NCBI GenBank assembly: GCA_946625225.1
Contig: CAMOTA010000029.1
Location: forward strand, 1 to 27,831
Length of the DNA stretch: 27,831 bases
Direction of reading: 5' to 3'
Source of the DNA: UBA9715 sp003452695
GTDB taxonomy: Bacteria > Actinomycetota > Coriobacteriia > Coriobacteriales > Eggerthellaceae
The notes under the pieces are model-generated. The model was not told the origin of the DNA. It did not search any database and saw only the letters and a program-made list of their open reading frames with translations. Position numbers and translations under genes: made by a program. Of this stretch, positions 7,798 to 15,405 are shown in pieces (position 1 is the first letter of the stretch; each line of letters opens with the position of its first letter).

Positions 7798-8700
7798 ATG
7801 ATTCGCATCGTAACGGACTCGACGGCTTCTATACCACGCGAAATGGCCGAGGAAGACGGCATCCAGGTGGTATCGCTGTACGTTCACTACAAAGGCAGGG
7901 AATACGAGGACGCCACCATGGACGTGGACGCCTTCTACGAGGACATACAGGACATGGCGCACGATCTGCCCACGTCCAGCCAGCCTTCGCAGGCGGTTCT
8001 CGAAAGCGTGTTCGAATCCGCGGCCGAAGCGGGCGACGAAGTGCTCGGCGTGTTCATGAGCTCGCGCATGTCGGGCACCCTGGACGGGGCACTGCGCGCG
8101 GCGCGCAGCGTCATGGCACGCCATGCGAACCTGCGCTTCCGCATCGTGGATTCCACGTCCAACAGCTTCGACGAGGCGTGGTCGGTCCTGGCGGGGGTTG
8201 CGGCGCGTGCGGCGGGTTGCACGCTCGACCAGTGCTGCGAACAGGTGGTGCGTTCCATAAAGTCCACGCGCTTCCTGTTCTGCCCCGAATCGCTGCGTTT
8301 CCTGAAAGCGGGCGGGCGCATCGGCAACGCCGCGGCGCTGCTCGGGTCGGTGATGAAGCTCTGCCCGATAATCACGGTCTCCGACGGCGAATCCAGCACG
8401 TTTGCGAAAGTGCGCACGCAGAAGAAGGCCCTGGCGGCCATCACCGAAAAGATGCGCGCCGACATAGGCGAATACGGCTTGAAGAACGCGGTCGTGCACT
8501 ACATCGGCTCGTCGGCCCCCGCCCTGAAATGGGCGCGCGAGGCTATCGAGCCCCTGTGCGGACGCGAGGTGCCCGTCGTGCCCGTCAGCCCCTGCATCGG
8601 CACTCACGTGGGGCCGGCCGTGGGCGTGGCATACGAGTGCAATCATCCTATTCCGGGAAAACTCGGCGCGGCGTATCCGGCGTTGGTGTATGCTTCATAG
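7798..8700 (+). CDS. DegV family fatty-acid-binding protein (first copy)
   Basis: DegV proteins bind a fatty acid and, as FakB, present it to the kinase FakA for phosphorylation and use in phospholipid synthesis. MIRIVTDSTASIP at the start, LPTSSQPS (ligand loop), SSRMSGTLDGA and LRFLKAGGRIGNAAALLGS are all typical. The length is 300 residues. AAGGGGGGGA precedes the ATG. An upstream in-frame extension overlaps pncB and is not credible. No FakA gene is in the window, so the fatty-acid role is from family knowledge only. Confidence 0.92.
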   Translation: MIRIVTDSTASIPREMAEEDGIQVVSLYVHYKGREYEDATMDVDAFYEDIQDMAHDLPTSSQPSQAVLESVFESAAEAGDEVLGVFMSSRMSGTLDGALRAARSVMARHANLRFRIVDSTSNSFDEAWSVLAGVAARAAGCTLDQCCEQVVRSIKSTRFLFCPESLRFLKAGGRIGNAAALLGSVMKLCPIITVSDGESSTFAKVRTQKKALAAITEKMRADIGEYGLKNAVVHYIGSSAPALKWAREAIEPLCGREVPVVPVSPCIGTHVGPAVGVAYECNHPIPGKLGAAYPALVYAS

Positions 8701-8781
8701 CGAATTTTGAAACAGGCGCGCCGGCCGGGCCGTGTCCAGCGGCACGTGCACATTGGCTGAGCAACGACGAAGGGGTTTCCC

Positions 8782-9714
8782 TTGACTGACGTGAAATGCA
8801 ACGTAATCATAGATTCGTGTTGCGACCTGCCTTCCGAGGTCGTGGATGTGCCGGGCGTGGAAGTTCTGGGGTTTCCGTATCTGATGGACGGCGTCGAGCA
8901 TACGGACGACATGTTCAAGAGCATCAGCGCCCGCGAGTTCTACGGGGCCATGCGCAAGGGGGCCGAATGCTCTACGGCCCAGATTCCCGTTCCCGTGTTC
9001 GCCGATGCGTTCACGCGCGCGGCGGAAAGCGGCGTGCCGACGGTCTACCTTAGCTTCACGAGCGGGCTGTCCGGCAGCACCGACACGGCCATGCTCATTT
9101 GCAACCAGGTGAAAAGCGAACATCCCGATGCCGAGCTGTACGTGGTGGACACGAAGTTGGCCTCCATCGCCGAAGGCCTGCTCGTGTTCGAGGCGCTGCG
9201 CCAGCGCGCCCGGGGGCTTACGGCCACCGAGCTGGTGGCATGGGCCGAAGAGGCCCGCTTCTTCGTGAACGAGCAGTTCACGCTGGACGAGCTGGAATGG
9301 CTACGGCGCGGCGGGCGCATCCCCTCCACCGTGGCCTTCGCGGGCTCGAAACTGGATGTGAAGCCCATGATGGACATCACGCTGGAAGGCAAGCTGTCGC
9401 TTGCGGGCGTGGCCCGCGGACGCAAGAAGGGCATCCGCCAGCTGGCGGAGTACTATCGCCGCAACGCTGCCGAACTGGGCGCGGGAACGCACATCGTCAT
9501 CGGGCACGCCGATTGCCCCAAGGACGTGGAGCGCCTCGAAAACGAGCTGTACAAGGTGGACGACACCGTGCTGTTCCTGGAAACGTCCATCGGGCCCGTT
9601 ATCGGCAGCCACGTCGGTCCGGGCATGCTGGCCATATCGTTCATGGGCAAGGATGCGCGCGACGACCTGTCCGTATCGGACCGTATAGCCAAGAAGGTCC
9701 GCAAGACGTCGTAG
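8782..9714 (+). CDS. DegV family fatty-acid-binding protein (second copy)
   Basis: A second, divergent DegV/FakB-type protein of 310 residues starts at TTG 8782 with AAGGGG about 7 nt upstream. VIIDSCCDLPSEV, ECSTAQIPVP (ligand loop), SGLSGSTDTA and WLRRGGRIPSTVAFAGSKLDVKP mark the family. It differs from the first copy throughout, so the pair is not a recent duplication. Carrying two or more FakB paralogues with different acyl-chain preference is common in Gram-positive bacteria. The gap to the first copy (81 bp) has no clear promoter. Confidence 0.92.
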   Translation: MTDVKCNVIIDSCCDLPSEVVDVPGVEVLGFPYLMDGVEHTDDMFKSISAREFYGAMRKGAECSTAQIPVPVFADAFTRAAESGVPTVYLSFTSGLSGSTDTAMLICNQVKSEHPDAELYVVDTKLASIAEGLLVFEALRQRARGLTATELVAWAEEARFFVNEQFTLDELEWLRRGGRIPSTVAFAGSKLDVKPMMDITLEGKLSLAGVARGRKKGIRQLAEYYRRNAAELGAGTHIVIGHADCPKDVERLENELYKVDDTVLFLETSIGPVIGSHVGPGMLAISFMGKDARDDLSVSDRIAKKVRKTS

Positions 9715-9775
9715 GCGCGGCCCGATGCCATGCGGCAGCCAGCCGGATGGCGGGATCGTTCGAAACGGGGGTATC

Positions 9776-10762
9776 ATGGCCGGTCAATTCATCTTCATGG
9801 GAAACGATGCCATCGGCAGGGCGGTGGACGCGGGCATGCGCTGCGCCGGGTGGACGCGTGCGGCCGATGTGTCGGATGCCCAGACGGTCTTCACCTACTT
9901 TTCTACGGAAACCAGCATCGAAGACGCCTACTTCGAAACGGATGGCCTGGTGAAACGCGCGCGGAAGGGCACGCTGCTGGTGGACTTGTCGCCGTCGACG
10001 CCCGCGTTCGCACGCGAGCTCTCGGCGGTGGCCACGGTGAACGACCTCCTGTTCGTGGAGGCGCCGCTCGTCGTGATGCAGCCGGCCCGCCGCGATGCCC
10101 TGGCAGCCGAAGCCTTGCAGTGCTTCGTCGCCGCCGAGAGCGCGGAGGCGCTCGAACAGGCGGAAAGTCTGGTGAAGACCTTCGCCGCCACGGTTCTGCG
10201 CACCGGTTCCTGCGGTTCCGCGCAGCTTGCGAAATCGGCCTGCACGGCGCAGATGGCGGCCCAGGTGCTTGCCGCTGCCGAATCCTATGCGCTCTACACC
10301 GCTTCGGGCGCAGCGGCGCGCGCTGCGGCGGTTCCCGCCTGCAGCCCGTTGGCAGACCAGATAGTGCAGGCCATCGCCCAGGGGCAGCTGGACAGCGATT
10401 ACTCCGTGGAGATGATGTTCGGCGAGGTGGGGGCGGCCATGACGGTCGCCGACGACGAGAACCTTATCCTGCCGCAGCTCGAGGCCACCATGCACCTGCT
10501 GGAGGTGCTCGAGGTAATCGGCGGCGCCGACCGCGGTGTCGCCGCGGTATCGCTCATGTACCTGGACGAGAAGGCCAGCGCCGAACAGGGGCTGGATTGG
10601 ACTCGGGCCGCCGGCCTGTTCGCCGACGGCCACGACCATGCGGGCCATGGCGAACAGGGCGATTACGCCGACTACGACGACGACATGGATGACGGGTTCT
10701 ACTTCGATGACTACCAAAACCCCGGAAATCCCTTTGGATTCGGAACCTATTCCAAGAACTAG
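9776..10762 (+). CDS. Degenerate 3-hydroxyisobutyrate/6-phosphogluconate dehydrogenase-like protein
   Basis: The fold is that of beta-hydroxyacid dehydrogenases. GLVKRARKGTLLVDLSPSTPAFAREL (split here as DGLVK, GTLLVDLSPSTP), FVEAPLVV and a C-terminal helical domain with DYSVEMMFGEVGAAM are recognisable. The cofactor end is decayed: FMGNDAIG replaces the usual GxGxxG and about 30 residues holding the second beta strand and NADP-phosphate site are missing. The catalytic lysine region GSAQLAKSACTA keeps K but lacks the usual NN. The last 40 residues are rich in D, Y and H. ATG 9776 follows a weak ACGGGGG. A catalytically altered or non-enzymatic role is likely. The next gene starts inside its 3' end. 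Confidence 0.7.
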   Translation: MAGQFIFMGNDAIGRAVDAGMRCAGWTRAADVSDAQTVFTYFSTETSIEDAYFETDGLVKRARKGTLLVDLSPSTPAFARELSAVATVNDLLFVEAPLVVMQPARRDALAAEALQCFVAAESAEALEQAESLVKTFAATVLRTGSCGSAQLAKSACTAQMAAQVLAAAESYALYTASGAAARAAAVPACSPLADQIVQAIAQGQLDSDYSVEMMFGEVGAAMTVADDENLILPQLEATMHLLEVLEVIGGADRGVAAVSLMYLDEKASAEQGLDWTRAAGLFADGHDHAGHGEQGDYADYDDDMDDGFYFDDYQNPGNPFGFGTYSKN

Positions 10763-11672
10763 CCCCTGCACGCTGTGCCCGCGCCGGTGCGGAGCCGAAC
10801 GCGCGCGGGGAAGGCGCGGGTTGTGCGGGGCCGACGACCGCATGCTGGTGGCGCGCGCGGCGCTGCACTTCTGGGAAGAGCCCGTGCTGTCCGGCCGGGC
10901 GGGAAGCGGCGCCGTGTTCTTCGTGAACTGCCCGCTGCGCTGCGTGTTCTGCCAGAACGCCCAGATTGCCGAGGGAGGTGCGGGACGCGCGGTTTCCACC
11001 GACCAGCTTGCCGACGTTTTCCTGAGTCTGCAGCAGCAAGGCGCCCTGAACATAAACTGCGTGACGCCGACGCACTACAGCCTGCAGGTGCGCGATGCGG
11101 TGCACACGGCGCGGGCGCGCGGGCTGTCGTTGCCGGTCGTGTGGAACACGTCGGGCTACGAGCGTGCGGCAACCGTGCGGGCATTGCAGGACACGGTGGA
11201 CGTGTACCTGGCCGATTTCAAGTATGCCGACGCCGCGCTTGCGAAGCGCTATTCCCATGCGCCCGACTATCCCGAAGTTGCCCTGGCGGCCTTGGAGCAG
11301 ATGCTGCTGTGCACAGGCCAGCCGCGCTTCGACGAGCGCGATGGCCTGCCCCGCATGACGGGCGGCGTCATCGTGCGCCACCTGGTGTTGCCGGGCGCAT
11401 TGGAACAATCGAAGCGCGCCCTGCGCATGCTCTTCGAACGATTCGGCAATGCGGTGCTGTATTCCATAATGAACCAATACACCCCCGTGCTGCCGCCCGC
11501 CCAGTGCGCGCGTTTCCCCGAACTTGCCTTTCGCGTGCCCGACGAGGACTACGACCGTCTGCTGGACTTCGCAGACGCGCTGGGCATGGACGACTATTTC
11601 TGGCAACAGGGTCCCGCCGCCGAGGAAAGCTTCATCCCCGCCTGGGACGGCACCGGCCTGCCAGACGCCTAG
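10707..11672 (+). CDS. PflX-type radical SAM protein
   Basis: The radical SAM cluster motif is CPLRCVFC (C75, C79, C82). It is preceded by the cysteine-rich N-terminal motif CTLCPRRC...GLCG (C21, C24, C28, C40), which is characteristic of the PflX/COG1313 group related to pyruvate-formate-lyase activases. The 321-residue length fits. The substrate of this group is not established, and no pyruvate formate-lyase gene is nearby. ATG 10707 overlaps the previous gene by 56 bp; TTG 10734 is an alternative start and would reduce the overlap. Translational coupling with the upstream dehydrogenase-like gene is plausible. Confidence 0.82.
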   Translation: MTTKTPEIPLDSEPIPRTSPCTLCPRRCGAERARGRRGLCGADDRMLVARAALHFWEEPVLSGRAGSGAVFFVNCPLRCVFCQNAQIAEGGAGRAVSTDQLADVFLSLQQQGALNINCVTPTHYSLQVRDAVHTARARGLSLPVVWNTSGYERAATVRALQDTVDVYLADFKYADAALAKRYSHAPDYPEVALAALEQMLLCTGQPRFDERDGLPRMTGGVIVRHLVLPGALEQSKRALRMLFERFGNAVLYSIMNQYTPVLPPAQCARFPELAFRVPDEDYDRLLDFADALGMDDYFWQQGPAAEESFIPAWDGTGLPDA

Positions 11673-11728
11673 CCGCCCGGAAGGCGCCTCTATCGCCGGT
11701 TACAGCTCGCACTTCTCAGTTAATCTGC

Positions 11729-11800
11729 CTGAATAGGACTGCCAGGTCGCTTTATTCAAAGCCGCGGCTTTGAATAAAGCGACCCGGCAGTCCTATTCAG
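11729..11800. repeat. 72-bp near-perfect palindrome (two inverted 29-bp dyads)
   Basis: The 36-bp halves are complementary except for one position. Each half contains the same 29-bp imperfect dyad (11730-11758 and, inverted, 11771-11799) that begins TGAATA, ends TATTCA and is centred on CCNGG. The centre of the whole is AAAGCCGCGGCTTT. No T-run follows on either side, so a simple terminator is doubtful. It lies between the pflX-like gene and the promoter of the next unit. Confidence 0.9.
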
Positions 11801-11818
11801 CAATTCGCGCTAGTTCGC

Positions 11819-11846
11819 TTGACATCGAACTGATGTATGCTATGCT
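11819..11846 (+). promoter_or_regulatory. Promoter of the radical SAM DNA-repair unit
   Basis: A perfect -35 TTGACA (11819-11824) is separated by 16 nt from TATGCT (11841-11846). Transcription would start near 11853, leaving a leader of about 20 nt before the ATG at 11874. Confidence 0.65.
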
Positions 11847-11873
11847 TACAGAAAGCTACGAACGGGTGTGCGC

Positions 11874-13367
11874 ATGGATTTGATGGAAAAACTTGAGGTG
11901 CTGGCCGATGCGGCGAAATACGACGTCGCATGCACGTCATCGGGCTCCGAGCGCGGGGCGGTGCGCGGCAGGCTCGGCGCCACGCAGGTCTCGGGGCTGT
12001 GCCACAGCTTCACGGCCGACGGAAGGTGCGTCAGCCTGCTGAAGGTGCTCATGACCAACGTGTGCGCCTACGATTGCGCGTACTGTTCCAGCCGCCGGTC
12101 CAACGAAATCGTGCGCACGGCGTTCAAACCGCGCGAGCTGGCCGACCTGACCATCGAATTCTACCGCCGCAACTACATCGAGGGTCTCTTCCTCAGCTCG
12201 GGGGTGCTGCGCACGCCCGATTACACGACCGAGCTCATGCTGGAAGCGCTGCGCATCCTGCGCTGCGAATACGGGTTTCGCGGCTACATTCACGCCAAGG
12301 CCGTGCCCGGCACGTCGCCCGAGCTTATCGACCGGCTCGGGCGCCTGGTCGACCGCATGTCGGTGAACCTGGAGCTGCCGTCGCGCGAAAGCCTGGCGCT
12401 GCTGGCCCCCCAGAAGCAACGCCGGCACATCCTTGCGCCCATGCGCCAAATCGCCGACAGCATCGCCGAGGACGTGGAAACGCGCGCCCTCGCAAAGCGC
12501 CGCCCCACCTATTACCAACAGGGCATCACCCGTCCCGCGCGCGAAGACCCCTTCGCGCCTGCTGGCCAATCCACGCAGATGATCGTGGGCGCCTCGCCCG
12601 AATCGGATTTCCAGATATTGAACCTTGCAGCGGCGCTATACCGCAGCTTGTCCATGAAGCGCGTGTTCTTCAGCGCCTACATGCCCGTTAACGACGATGC
12701 GCGCCTTCCCGGCACCGATGCCGTTCAGCTGAACCGCGAGCACCGCCTGTACCAGGCCGATTGGCTGTTGCGATTCTACAAGTTCGACGTCTCGGAGATA
12801 GTGGACGAGAACGCCCCCTTTCTGGATCCGCTCGTCGATCCCAAGGCTAACTGGGCACTTGCACATCTTGATTTGTTCCCAGTCGAGGTGAATACGGCGC
12901 CGTACGAAATGCTGCTGCGCGTGCCGGGCATTGGCGTGCGCGGCGCACGGTCCATCGTGAAGGCGCGCAAGTCCTGCACGTTGCGCGAGGAGCAGCTGCG
13001 CAAGCTCGGCATCGCCTACAAGCGCGCCCGCTTCTTCGTGTCGTGCAACGGCAGCTACGGGGGCGGGGGAGTGCCCTTCACGCGCGAGGCGTTGCGGTCA
13101 GAGCTGGCGACGCCCATCGATGGCGGGCACCACGGCCGCCGGGCGGACCGCGTGCTGCCGGGGCAGCTGTCGCTTTTCGGCGACGAGGCGTTCGCGCAAC
13201 GCTCGGCGCAGGAATCGCTCTCTTCGCGCCGCACATCGCCGCCAACCAGCTTGCCGAAGCAGGCGGGGGCGGCTTACAAGCGCGATGCCCCCAAGGTTGC
13301 GGGTGCCGCGCCCCTGCATGCCCCGAAGCAGAATGCGGGCCTCCTGTTGCCCGGCTGGGAGGCATAG
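11874..13367 (+). CDS. Radical SAM DNA modification/repair protein (TIGR03916-like) with clamp-binding motif
   Basis: The radical SAM motif is TNVCAYDCAYC (C64, C68, C71). A helix-hairpin-helix (LLRVPGIGVRGARSIVKAR, about 348-366) implies nonspecific DNA binding. This combination matches the putative DNA modification/repair radical SAM family that is usually paired with a DUF4130/uracil-DNA-glycosylase protein. Residues 431-435 are QLSLF, the canonical beta sliding clamp-binding pentapeptide, in a flexible C-terminal extension of about 90 residues rich in S, A and P. Start choices are GTG 11868, ATG 11874 (taken) and ATG 11883; ribosome sites are weak. The next gene starts 1 bp after its stop, so they form one unit. 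Substrate unknown. Confidence 0.85.
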   Translation: MDLMEKLEVLADAAKYDVACTSSGSERGAVRGRLGATQVSGLCHSFTADGRCVSLLKVLMTNVCAYDCAYCSSRRSNEIVRTAFKPRELADLTIEFYRRNYIEGLFLSSGVLRTPDYTTELMLEALRILRCEYGFRGYIHAKAVPGTSPELIDRLGRLVDRMSVNLELPSRESLALLAPQKQRRHILAPMRQIADSIAEDVETRALAKRRPTYYQQGITRPAREDPFAPAGQSTQMIVGASPESDFQILNLAAALYRSLSMKRVFFSAYMPVNDDARLPGTDAVQLNREHRLYQADWLLRFYKFDVSEIVDENAPFLDPLVDPKANWALAHLDLFPVEVNTAPYEMLLRVPGIGVRGARSIVKARKSCTLREEQLRKLGIAYKRARFFVSCNGSYGGGGVPFTREALRSELATPIDGGHHGRRADRVLPGQLSLFGDEAFAQRSAQESLSSRRTSPPTSLPKQAGAAYKRDAPKVAGAAPLHAPKQNAGLLLPGWEA

Positions 13368-13368
13368 C

Positions 13369-14154
13369 ATGTCCTTTGCCCGCGAAGAACCGCTTCAGAA
13401 CGTTGCGTACCTGTACGATGGGACGCTGGAAGGCTTGCTTTCGGCGGTCTTCCTTGCCTACGAGCGGCACGAGGATCCCACCGACATCGTGCGCGCCGAA
13501 GCGTACGAGCCGCGGCTGATGCAAAGCTCGTTGGAGGTTCGAACCGACCCTGCGCGAGCCGCACGCGTGCGCCAGGGCATCGTACATGCGGCGGGAAACA
13601 AGGCCTTCACCGCAATTATGCGCGCCTCCACGTGCGACAACTACGAGACAGGCGCCGTGGTGCTCCGTTTCGTGCGCTATGCGATGGACCGGCCAGAGGA
13701 CGTGCGGTCCCGGCCCATCCTGAGCGAGCTCGCCAACCCGCCCGTTGCCGACTTGCTGGCGCTTTCGCGCCGCGCCATGAACGAGGCCGAGAAGATGCGC
13801 CAGTTCGTGCGCTTCTCGCATTTGGAAAACGGCATATGGTATGCGCGCGTGAACCCGAACGCGTCGGTTGTGCCGCTTGTCATGGGCCATTTCGCGGCGC
13901 GCTTGAACGACCAGCCCTTCATCATTCACGATGAGGTGCACCATATGGCCGGCGTGTACGATGGCACGCGCTGGCAACTGGTAAACGCCGACGCGGTGAA
14001 CGTTCCCGCCGCCACCGACCACGACCGCGCCATGCAGGAAGCCTGGCGCCGCTTCTACGACGTGCTGTCGGTCGAGGACCGCTACAACCCCGAGCTGCGC
14101 CGCCACTTCATGCCCGTCCGCCTATGGCGCAACCTCCCCGAACTCGGTGCCTAG
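13369..14154 (+). CDS. DUF4130 / TIGR03915-type partner of the radical SAM protein
   Basis: The protein has 261 residues with YLYDGTLEGLLSAVF at the start and YNPELRRHFMPVRLW at the end, both typical of this family of probable DNA metabolism proteins. In many bacteria the domain is fused to a uracil-DNA-glycosylase-like domain; here it stands alone and no glycosylase gene is in the window. ATG 13369 has GGGAGG 6 nt upstream. The tight spacing with the radical SAM gene supports joint function in DNA repair or base modification, which is inference from the pair's conservation. Confidence 0.85.
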   Translation: MSFAREEPLQNVAYLYDGTLEGLLSAVFLAYERHEDPTDIVRAEAYEPRLMQSSLEVRTDPARAARVRQGIVHAAGNKAFTAIMRASTCDNYETGAVVLRFVRYAMDRPEDVRSRPILSELANPPVADLLALSRRAMNEAEKMRQFVRFSHLENGIWYARVNPNASVVPLVMGHFAARLNDQPFIIHDEVHHMAGVYDGTRWQLVNADAVNVPAATDHDRAMQEAWRRFYDVLSVEDRYNPELRRHFMPVRLWRNLPELGA

Positions 14155-14199
14155 CAAAATTGGAAACCTACCCCGCATATGCATGCCACCCGCGCGTCA

Positions 14200-14413
14200 G
14201 TGTGCCAGGGGGACGTTTCTCTTAACACATGATGATGCAACGATTCAGAGGTGCTGAAGCTTATCTTCCTCGCCAACAGGACCATTGCGCCCCAAGAGCG
14301 GTACTGCCGCACCGTGTCGGCGGGCGTTTCTTACGACACGCCCGTTGTTGTCGAAGCAACCATCCCCTCAAGCGCTTGCGTGTGTCAAGAGAAACGTCCC
14401 CCTGACACACGCA
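14200..14413. repeat. REPIN-like element: two inverted 29-bp repeats around about 153 bp
   Basis: The sequence at 14200-14228 and the inverted copy at 14382-14410 agree at 27 of 29 positions. The right unit is itself a hairpin with a perfect 11-bp stem, TGCGTGTGTCA (14377-14387) and TGACACACGCA (14403-14413), around a loop holding ACGTCCCCC. Two inverted palindromic units with a unique spacer is the layout of REPINs. The spacer has no credible gene. It occupies the gap between the DUF4130 gene and the tRNA. Confidence 0.75.
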
Positions 14414-14494
14414 ATGCCCGGCTCGTGCCGGGCGCCGGACGGGGCGCGGGGAGCAAGCCATCCCCCCGCTATGCATGTGAGTGACAAGGGATTT

Positions 14495-14523
14495 TTGCGC
14501 TTGCGCGCCGGGTCGTGTACAAT
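14495..14523 (+). promoter_or_regulatory. Promoter of the tRNA-Thr gene
   Basis: TTGCGC (14495-14500), a 17-nt spacer and TACAAT (14518-14523) form a good sigma-70-type promoter. The predicted start near 14530 leaves a leader of about 70 nt to be removed before tRNA position 1; the leader contains a GC-rich stretch. Confidence 0.6.
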
Positions 14524-14599
14524 GCATCTGCGCTAACGGGAACGTCGCGCACCGCCGCGCGCAAGGGCGGTGGCACAGGGACGATCCCAACTGCGAAAA

Positions 14600-14674
14600 G
14601 CCAGCGTGGCTCAACGGTAGAGCAACTGATTTGTAATCAGTGGGTTGCGGGTTCGATTCCTGTCGCTGGCTCCA
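14600..14674 (+). tRNA. tRNA-Thr (anticodon UGU)
   Basis: The acceptor stem GCCAGCG pairs with CGCTGGC, and the CCA end is encoded (14672-14674). The D arm is GGCTCAACGGTAGAGC, the anticodon stem ACTGA/TCAGT encloses TTTGTAA with anticodon TGT at 14632-14634, and the T loop is GTTCGATTC. The anticodon UGU reads ACA and specifies threonine. The gene stands alone between its promoter and a terminator. Confidence 0.95.
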
Positions 14675-14681
14675 TGTGACC

Positions 14682-14706
14682 AAAGGGCGCCCCGGGCGCC
14701 CTTTTT
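14682..14706 (+). terminator. Intrinsic terminator between tRNA-Thr and pyrE
   Basis: GGGCGCC (14685-14691) pairs with GGCGCCC (14695-14701), extended by AAA/TTT, and is followed by five T. It lies 8 bp after the tRNA and only 18 bp before the pyrE start, so it may act as an attenuator for pyrE. Confidence 0.85.
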
Positions 14707-14724
14707 GCTGATGGAGGGCTTGCC

Positions 14725-15402
14725 ATGCAAGATTACAAACGCGAGTTCATCGATTTCATGGTCGAATCCGACGTGCTGAAGTTCGGCGACTTCACGTTGA
14801 AGAGCGGGCGAAAGTCGCCGTTCTTCATGAATGCGGGCGCCTATACCACCGGCGACCAGCTGCATCGGTTGGGACTGTACTACGCCCAGGCCATCCATGA
14901 TGCGTTCGGGCTGGATTTCGACGTGGTCTTCGGGCCGGCGTACAAGGGCATCCCGCTGTCGGTCGTCACGGCCATGGGCATATCCGAGCTGTACGGCAAG
15001 CAAGTGCGCTACTGCTCGAACCGCAAGGAGGCCAAGGACCACGGCGACGCCGGCATCCTGCTGGGAAGCGCGCTTTCCGACGGCGATCGCGTGGTCATGG
15101 TGGAAGACGTCACGACGTCGGGCAAGTCGATAGAGGAAACCTATCCCATTATCACGGGCCTTGCCGATGTGAAGGTATGCGGGCTGATGGTGTCCCTGAA
15201 CCGCCAGGAAGTGGGGAAGGGCGGTCAGGTGTGCGCGCTCGACGAAGTGGCGCAGCGATACGGCTTTCCTACGGCGGCCATAGTCAGCATGTCAGACGTA
15301 GTGGCCCACCTGCACAACCGCACGTGCCAGGGGCGCATCGTCATCGACGATGCATGCAAGGCGGCCATCGACGCGTATTACGAGACCTACGGCGCAAAGT
15401 AG
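14725..15402 (+). CDS. pyrE: Orotate phosphoribosyltransferase
   Basis: This enzyme makes orotidine 5'-monophosphate from orotate and PRPP, the fifth step of pyrimidine synthesis. The PRPP-binding loop VVMVEDVTTSGKS is at about 130-142. FTLKSGRKSPFFMNAG near the N-terminus and FGPAYKGIPLSVV near 74 are family blocks. Its 225 residues are normal. GGAGGG precedes the ATG at 14725. No promoter is visible between the terminator at 14682-14706 and the start, so transcription probably reads through from the tRNA promoter. murI follows 3 bp after the stop. The pathway partner carB lies in this window but far off on the other strand. Confidence 0.95.
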   Translation: MQDYKREFIDFMVESDVLKFGDFTLKSGRKSPFFMNAGAYTTGDQLHRLGLYYAQAIHDAFGLDFDVVFGPAYKGIPLSVVTAMGISELYGKQVRYCSNRKEAKDHGDAGILLGSALSDGDRVVMVEDVTTSGKSIEETYPIITGLADVKVCGLMVSLNRQEVGKGGQVCALDEVAQRYGFPTAAIVSMSDVVAHLHNRTCQGRIVIDDACKAAIDAYYETYGAK

Positions 15403-15405
15403 CCC

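Noticed and set aside
14229..14381. Small gene inside the REPIN-like spacer
   Set aside because: Short frames exist but lack ribosome sites and any family resemblance.
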